This document shows, piece by piece, positions 56,504-64,000 of a DNA stretch of 64,000 nt. The stretch covers positions 1 to 64,000 of the forward strand of contig JAZGUH010000555.1 of the NCBI GenBank assembly GCA_037893225.1. Reading direction: 5' to 3'. The position numbers were made by a program, and so were the translations under genes. The stretch's first letter is position 1, and each line of letters begins with the position of its first letter. The notes under the pieces are model-generated. The model searched no databases. It was not told where the DNA came from and saw only the letters and a list, made by a program, of their open reading frames with translations. Source of the DNA: Hippasteria phrygiana. Taxonomy: Eukaryota > Echinodermata > Asteroidea > Valvatida > Goniasteridae.

Positions 56504-57840
56504 CCAACAAACATGACGGTACTCACTACATGTACATGTATATGACCGATGCTGGCTACTTATGGGCTTGTCCTGGCAGTCCCGTACAGTGTAAACGGTA
56601 CAAGACCAGACGTGGGCCAATTATGGCTTGATTACGGCGAAACGGTTTGAGAGAATGATGGCGCTATCCCATTCAGTGACACTTCCCTTCAGGTGACTTG
56701 TGTCACTAATCCCGAACTTGTGTAGAGTCGATCTTAACCAGTTCGCGTCGGATGACGTATATACACGCAAAGGTTTTGTGGTATACGGAACGGATGACTG
56801 ATAAACACGCAGTCGATCAAGGCCGGTAATATGTCAGCGACCCGCTCGCAGCGAGCGAGGCCGGAAATATCAGGATGTGCTACCCGCAGATTACGGCTTG
56901 ATTCCGCCTGAACCCGGCTGGCATCGAGGTTCATGAAAAATAATCCCACACCTGGGTCCGGTGAATGTAACCGACCGTGATGTAAAACTACCAGGACGAA
57001 AGCGGTCGCGGAAGATATCCGCGCGGCCGCGGAAAGTCATCAGGGACGATAACAAGTTCAACTGATTAACAGCCCCTCACTAAAGAACTACCGCGACCAT
57101 GCGGAAAACCAGTGTGTAAACAATGCAACTTCCTGTATTACGTCAACTGCACAGCGATTATCGCTAGAGTGTGCATGAAAATGGTGGTATGGTTTCCTGT
57201 CTCTTTGTGTATACATACATGTTGTATGGCCATATGCGATGACATGCAGTTGCGCTAGTGCTTTTGCAGCGGAACCAACTGTACGTGTATGTACATATTT
57301 TGTATGTACAACAACTATGTTTTTCATCCGTGCGCTGCTTTAAACATGGCAGATTTGATCGATTTATAGTGTGCAAAAAATTACTATGTAGGTTACCGCG
57401 TCTATCCCGTTTAGGTCAAAGGTGATTGTGCACTATGGCCCACAATGTGTGACATTCTGCAGCCTCGCAAGGCAAATAAACGTTCTGTTTCGGTGTTAAA
57501 AATCCAAATGGGAATGCCGGTAGAATTACGCGAAGGTGTGTCGCGGTAAGTACTTAAGCATTAGTCATTGATTTGAATCTTTTCAAATCTCACAACTACA
57601 TTGTACAATGTAATAGAACTTTTGAGTGGGTTTCCCTCATGCTTTCTTGTTACCCTAAAAAAATTATGTCTTTTTTATGCAAGTTCACCCTGAACTAAAG
57701 GCTAAAAGCCACTTGAGGTACGTAGAGCTACAAAAAGAAAAAGAATGAAAGATACAAGAGGTGGGAATTAATATTCCTGCTAAGCAGGAAAGATCAGAAG
57801 ATGAAGGGAAACATGCACTGGGCAAAGAATTCAAAAGAGA

Positions 57841-58010
57841 TACATGTACATGTATAAAGAATGCAGGAAAAAGCTACATGTACATTGTACATGTACGTAC
57901 ATGTATCATACAAAATGTACATGTAGCTTTTTGTTCTACATACATGTATGTATGTATACATATGTACACACATGTACACACATGTACACACATGTACATG
58001 TACATGTACG
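57841..58010. repeat. Dense ACATGTACATGT cluster
   Basis: Self-complementary ACATGT/TACATGTA/GTACAT words take up most of 170 bp, including CACATGTACA repeated three times in tandem (57966-57995). Confidence 0.85.
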
Positions 58011-58676
58011 TATACATTGACGGGACAGGCGGAAAGCCGAGTTTCACGCTCAAACACCCTAATAACTGGAGGAACCAAGTTGGACAAGCCGCTGGAACAT
58101 TACCATGAAAATATACATGTTAGTACATGTACATGTTTGTAGAACAGACTAAGAGTACATGTAGCAACATGTGTATGAGAGAGTGATTTTAAGGATGAAT
58201 CCAACTCTTCTTCAACAAAATTGAGGAAACGGCCAAAATGCTGAAAAGACCAATGACTAAGCCAAATATATTGGAGACCCTTATCATGGGACATGATTGT
58301 GATGGTTACAGGTGACAAAATGAGGCCAAGTTGAGGTGACAAAATAATGCCAAGTTGAGGTGACAAAATGAGGCCAAGTTGAATGTCCTACAGGTCTGGC
58401 AACTACAAAATGTAGCTACATTTGTACATTTATGTATGTACTTGGCAGGACAAATAAACCTGAACTGCCCCCAAGACAGCATCTTCAAAAACGAACATGG
58501 AGTTGCACACGTAGACAGGTACCGGACTGGTAGTGTAAACATGTAATCCACATACATACATGTACATGTCATGTACAGGTCTGTATGTAGTATGCACAGT
58601 GTACATTTGTATTTAAACATACATGTAGCACTACTTGTACGTATTCCAATGATGGTCATTGTTGCAAGTTTCAGAA

Positions 58677-58800
58677 ATGGGCGGATTTGGGGGTTCGTAT
58701 TTTATAGGAAATATCGTTTCACTGACCTGTTCAAAGTTTTGCGTTCTTGGATGGCGAAAAAACAAGAGAAAAACTGAGCTTGTTTTCAATCGTCGGGGGC
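58677..58800. repeat. Short dispersed repeat, copy 2
   Basis: The direct partner of 47215-47335: GTATTTTATAGGAAATATCG, CACTGACCTGTT and AAGTTTTGCGTTCTTGGATG, then a GAGAAAAAC stretch. Confidence 0.75.
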
Positions 58801-59301
58801 ATTTAACTGGATTTGTTATACATGTAGCACCCTTTTGTAAAGTAAGCCCAATTTTTGTAAACGGGATCATTTTCAATTGGTCACATAACTACAAAATGTA
58901 GGCCTAGCTGATTGGTTACAACCAGTTGCTTCGGTCCACCATGCATACGACATGTACATGTATACACACGTACTATAATTGCAACCTTGCGCCCGTTTTC
59001 GGATTGTTAACCTACATTTGTACATGTATTTCAGACACAAGGCGGACTACATGTGTTGTAACTACATTGTACATTCGGTCAATAGAGGGCAGTATTAAAA
59101 AAGATCTGTTATTTTTTCCCGATGATTGCCGGCCTTTTCTTGAAAACGACAGCACACCAGGTGCCATCATTTCACAGGATGATTGAGACTGCTATTAAGG
59201 CCAAACAAAATAAATATATTTCTGCTTCCGGTTACCCGACCTACATGTACCCTAATTTTACAGCCGCGACCCTATAGGTTGCAATGTCTCCATACATGTA
59301 T

Positions 59302-59620
59302 GTGGCGCTCTCAATAGAGAACAGTCTCTCATCACAAAAATTAATTTCTAGATGTATAAACCATTGGAAAGAACACATCATAAACTTTAAAATGATAAAA
59401 GAATTATTAAAATCAGAGCAGTATTATAAAAGTTATGGTAATTTTAGTTTTATTAGATGATCCAGCACTATTGTAGAAATCAAGCGATAAAGTTTGTCCT
59501 TCATTTCTGCACCGACGGCTCACGATGGGAGGGGGGGGGGTGCCTTAAATCTCCTAAAAGTGTCTCATTTGTTTATTGGTGGAAATATTGGTCAGATCAG
59601 CCAATCAATGAAGAGTTTAG
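59302..59620. repeat. Dispersed repeat AATAGAGAACAGTCTCTCAT, copy 2
   Basis: The direct partner of 25893-26166, longer by an AT-rich insert around 59385-59430 and a G-run near 59531. Confidence 0.75.
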
Positions 59621-60505
59621 ATCACAAGCTTTAAATTGATACCAAGTTTGTTATGATTGCATTTAAAATGGCGATGTACACAAACAAAAAGATAACAATT
59701 CTTATGAAGAAAACTAAACACAAATTCTGTGATTATCAGTGCGTTACATGTACCTTACTAAACCTCTTTTTTAAACATTTTATTGTACTAAAAAAAAAAA
59801 AATAAATAAAAAACAGCATGATTTTATTTTACATAAACTAGCATTTTAAGCAATAAAATGAAAATCAAAAATGTTGACCCTATCATATCAAAGTTTTTTG
59901 CCTGTAGCTCAAAATGAAAGAATGCGACTTCCGACTGGTGCCTTGTAAAACATGTATAAGAATGGCACATACATTGTACAGTACTGTGTATCAGTTTGGG
60001 CAGCATAAAAATCATGTACGTACATGAATCATTCTGAATCATGTACAGTACATGTACATGTAAGTACACTGAACATCCAACTTTTTAAGGTACAGATGTA
60101 CATATGCATTTGCTAATGAACACAAACAGCCCTTTTAAATCACTTTGAAACATCCACCCAGAGCTGACATTCAGGTGGTCCACATGGGATCCGCAATTTC
60201 CCTTGCCCCAAGGGCCTGGAATAGCAATATGGTAGTAGAGTAGGCCATAATCTGATTATAATGGGCACTGACAATAACCGTCAGCTTTCATCAATTCCAG
60301 AACGTTGACAAGAACTTTGGCACTGATTAAACTTCAGTGTTGACCAAAAGATGCCAGGGATGGTAGGGAAAAGGGCCAGCAGTTATTTAAGTAGTTGAGA
60401 ACAGATACATGTAGATTGAAGCATTGTGAAATATATTTTATCAATTCCATCAGGTGTTACTGTTATCAACCCATATACATGTACATGTACATGTAATGTT
60501 AAATG

Positions 60506-62143
60506 GGTCTGTCCACACTAAATGATACATTTTGTGTGACATTTATAATTAATTTCCAACTGAAAAATTTTGCCCATATTTTTTGCTTGCACATACATGT
60601 ATCTTCCTATGCTTGTTAGTCCAGAAAGATAAAAATAACTTGAGTAATATTTAAGAAGTTATTGAAGGTTAATCTTTAAGATGTAACGTTTGTCACATGG
60701 ACAGACACTTTTCTTTGCCTAACCATAACTCAAAGCAAGACAAACAAATTAAGTAAATTTTTGTTTTAGTATAATTAAGTACTCTCAATGTTAATATTTA
60801 GGTAACTTTCAAAGCAGCTATACTCTTTCTTAGGAATTTATGGGGAGGAGGAAACCATGAAAATAACGTACGTCACTGGGACAGACAAGACAGTATAATT
60901 TTTTTTGTTTTTTGATTGATGAAGACCTTTTTAACAACTGAGAATAGTAGGGCCCTGCAAACCCCAATTCATTTTTTTCTAGACTGTTCAACCATATAAA
61001 AAACTTCACATGAAGAAATACTGACATCTTTTCTGAAGTAACATTTGTTACATGGACAGACTTTATTAATCACGTTTGTCACATGGACAGACATTTTGTT
61101 TCTCAAATTAAAAAATAGAAGTAAAAACCATAATTTATAATTAGCCTAAATTGTTAAATATTCTTTCAAAGTTGATAGTTGATATTTTTATTTGCAGGAA
61201 GACTACTTCAATTTAGATTGCAATCATGTAATTCTATTTTTTATTGAATAACGTTTGTTACAGGGACAGACATTGATTATCACGTTTGTTACATGGACAG
61301 ACACATGCATTGTACAATGCAAGATAACGTGTCACTTAAGGACAGACAAACTTCCCATTCTTCATTCAACAACATGCACAAACTTTTCTAAATATATATT
61401 GGCAGTTGTATTGCACACACCTTTGTTATAAATATGTGTGCACTCATAAGACTAGTCCTTAAAGATTTTTACAGTTGGCAGGAGATTATTTCATGTGACA
61501 AACGTTAACAAAAATGGACAGACATTTGCAATTCCTTTAAATGGATCTGTGTTTTGTTTCCCAAAGAATAAAAAGCCTTAAAAAATGGTATAGAATAAAG
61601 GTCAGATGTTTTCTCAGCAAGATTTATATATTTTTGTTGACATTTATTGTTGATAAAATGCCAATACCATACCAGCCAGTAGGCTATAACATTTGTCACT
61701 ACATTTACAGGGACAGACACAGTGACGTACATGATTGCTGAATTAGCTGTTCCTAAATTTGTTTAAAAAACACCTTCAAGAAAGAAAGGGCTTGAAAATT
61801 TAGCAAATTTCTCATCTTTGATATTTTTGCTAACCATAATTTAACATGTGAAAATTTTTTCTCTGATAACGCCTCTTATTTGTTACCTGAAAAACATGAG
61901 TTTGCATGGTCATATGCATGTCCCATCAGGACCCCCCAAAATACGCTGGACATATTCATCAAATTTCTTATTTTTTAATAAACCAACAACCAAATCCTTT
62001 ATTATTGTGTAAACTATCTCGCTACAATTGTACAACTACTATTACCATCATTAATGTTTATTTCCTGAGTTTCAACACAATTTAAATTAGAGCTACATGT
62101 AGTAATTGTGATGTGCAGTTGTATCATTTAGTGTGGACAGACC
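60506..62143. mobile_element. TIR element with about nine CATGGACAGAC motifs
   Basis: The ends begin GGTCTGTCCACACTAAATG and continue to GATACA, a perfect 24-bp inverted match. Inside, a motif of the form TAACGTTTGTCACATGGACA then GACA recurs at about 60683, 60863, 61038, 61071, 61250, 61281, 61325, 61493 and 61687, mostly in one orientation, at irregular spacing (30-200 bp). Its core GGACAGAC is the complement of the TIR word GTCTGTCC. No clear target duplication and no transposase frame. Confidence 0.8.
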
Positions 62144-64000
62144 ATAGTGTCCCTGCCACTGGGACACACTCATCAGCAGAACTAGTACAATGTGTATTAC
62201 ATTCATCAGGCTTGGAACTCTGCTTTTGATCAGGGATGAACATTACATTTTCTCCTCAATTACATACATTCTCCTCAGCAAAAGGTACACAAACTTTTCA
62301 AGGGGCATCATGGCATAACCAAGGACTAGGGGCAATGGAGGCCTGCTGTTTGAGGGCACGCCTCTTAGACAATCTTATGGAATTTTTGAAGAAATTTTTG
62401 TTTGTCTTGGATTTGGCAAAATTCCATGTCAAATTAGATTTTATATATTCTAAATTCCATCAAGGAACACGGTGTCTATAGAAGGCCAACCAATAAAATA
62501 ATCACCAATTTAAGAACAAAGGGAACCAATTTCACTTGGGTGTTGTTCATAACAAAACCGAGAGGATATGAACATCCTGCATGATAGATTTCAACTGGAT
62601 GCAATATTCCTCTACAAATTTTACCCATGACGTTCTGGTAAATTCAAGCTACATGTACATTGTACATGTACAATGTACATGTACAGTGTACATGTACATG
62701 TACTGACAAAGCATACATGTAGTTGTTTATGTATTACTGATAAACGACTACACGTACATGTACACGTTATACGTAGCAACTTCAGGCTTTAAAAGTAGTA
62801 TGTACATAAAAAACAAAACTACTGAATTATTACAAAATACCATACTACATGTACATGTACATGTACAATAATGTAGACTGTATTTTTAGTGTATGTACAT
62901 GTAAGTACAATGTAAATAGCAGTCTCATGCATCCTGTGAAATCATGGCACCTGGTTCATGTGCTGTCGTTTTAAAGATACATGTTAAGTTGAAATTTATA
63001 TACATGTATATCCTTTTTCCAGCGATTGTCAGCCGACAATCATTCCCCGACCTGATAATTCCCCGACGTCTATAAATTGTTCCGTTTTGTCTCAAGTATG
63101 TCAGGGAACCAGACTACTGGAACATCATTTTTTTTCTCTGTTTTCCAGCATCTTTGCACACAAAACTTTAAACGGGTCATATTTGCTAGCAAGCTATAAA
63201 ATACTTACCCCAAATCCATTTATTTCTAAAAATAGAAATGTACAGAAATACATTCTACCTTTAATGCACTTTTTATCAAGCCAAAACACACTCCAACACC
63301 CCTGCTCTGTATTTGTGTGCAATCACACATGACTAAATAACTCAGACTCAACATGCATAGCCATGGACTAGACAGACTGTCTGGATCTGATACATGCTAG
63401 AGGTACATGACCTCCCTGGTCATTGTTAGCTGGATCCAACAACAACTTGCTGATGAGGGGTTATGCCAAGTGACAGATGTTCATGGATTAGACTTTTTAT
63501 TTTGTATAAAAAGGGGGTGGTTTTACCCAGTTGAAATGTACTATGAAATTTAGAAATGAAAAGTCCACATCAACCCTGGCTTGAGGGCAAGGACATGTAC
63601 TACAACTAAAAGAGCTATGACAAGTAAAATTGTAAAGACTGCATGTAGTAAAGAATCAGTTATGTATCCAGCACAGAACTAAACAGAAACAAAAATCACA
63701 CAAATACAAAATACATGAAAGTTACGTGTACATGTACATGTATATACATGTACATGCCAGGCCTGAAATTCTAGTGGCCACAATGTTGCCCCTCACTAGC
63801 CGAGGTGTCCCTCGAAAAATCATCCTCTTCACAGCAAGTTTTGCTATGCCCTACTTTTCATTTGACCATCACGCCCCTTTTTTTTTCTTAAACTGTATTG
63901 GAGGGCTTGGCATTCAACTTTGAAAATTGTGCTACTGCATGCAGGCCTCGACCTTAAGCTGTTTTTTAACTGGTCCACCGGGCAAGTTAACTGGGTTTTT
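62144..64000. other. No gene seen
   Basis: AT-rich sequence with ACATGTACAT runs (62650-62702, 62845-62870, 63726-63757) and a small palindrome GATTGTCAGCCGACAATC (63023-63040). The open frames are unconvincing. Confidence 0.45.

Larger units (their letters stand above)
54757..60505. other. No gene seen; C-runs, repeat fragments, ACATGT cluster
   Basis: It contains poly-C runs at 55110-55129, 56083-56101 and 56115-56142, a scaffold repeat (55422-55570), a TIR fragment (56335-56503), an ACATGT cluster (57841-58010) and two dispersed repeats (58677-58800 and 59302-59620). At 58314-58383 the unit GTGACAAAAT(G/A)A(G/T)GCCAAGTTGA is repeated three times. Open frames through here lack coding character. 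Confidence 0.45.

Noticed and set aside
60683..61718. CRISPR-like array
   Set aside because: Repeats are imperfect, irregularly spaced, and lie inside a eukaryotic TIR element.

Overview
This is animal nuclear DNA, not bacterial. It holds spliced coding exons with GT/AG borders, tRNA-headed SINE-like repeats, many terminal-inverted-repeat (TIR) DNA transposons, and a very dense TACATGTA-type word bias. The repeats and the word bias suggest a marine invertebrate. I lean towards a deuterostome such as a sea star or other echinoderm (hemichordate or lancelet are alternatives), but the sequence does not prove the taxon.

The only gene I recognise with confidence is FBXL7, an F-box/leucine-rich-repeat ubiquitin-ligase subunit on the minus strand. 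Its last coding exon is 4685-5427 and the exon before it is 15135-15746, joined by a 9.7-kb phase-1 intron. The more 5' exons were not found. A possible short coding exon of unknown function lies at 18265-18579 (+). THAP-domain reading frames at 19897-20115 (+) and 23834-24219 (-) belong to decayed transposons. No rRNA or functional tRNA gene was seen.

Most of the rest is nested mobile DNA. From left to right: an element with CAGGGTGTCC ends (889-3810) holding a Harbinger-like insertion (2516-3439); the FBXL7 intron, holding a pogo/Tigger-like element (11489-14950) with a hAT element inside it (11858-14213) that carries 58 copies of an 8-bp unit; a 1-kb dispersed repeat present twice (1075-1910 and 17178-18270), the second copy split by a hAT-type MITE; an inverted pair of TTAA-flanked THAP elements (19573-20556, 23625-24527); several MITEs; a striking long palindrome (31337-31882); and a 12.6-kb element (37143-49717).

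The 12.6-kb element has TTA target duplications, CACTG ends, inverted arms over 1 kb long and subterminal ACGTGAAA words. It contains a roughly 2-kb tandem duplication, a TTAA MITE whose empty site survives next door, and several nested insertions. Beyond it lie SINEs, two nested elements (52253-54756 and 52378-53886) and a 1.6-kb element (60506-62143) carrying about nine copies of one motif.

Recurring theme: many of these elements contain their own short word repeated in both orientations (ACGTGAAA, GATCCACC, ACCCGGGTAA, ACTGTGAACAC, CATGGACAGAC and others). Three related elements share a scaffold but carry different words. All family assignments of transposons rest on TIR and target-site patterns only, because no intact transposase is present.
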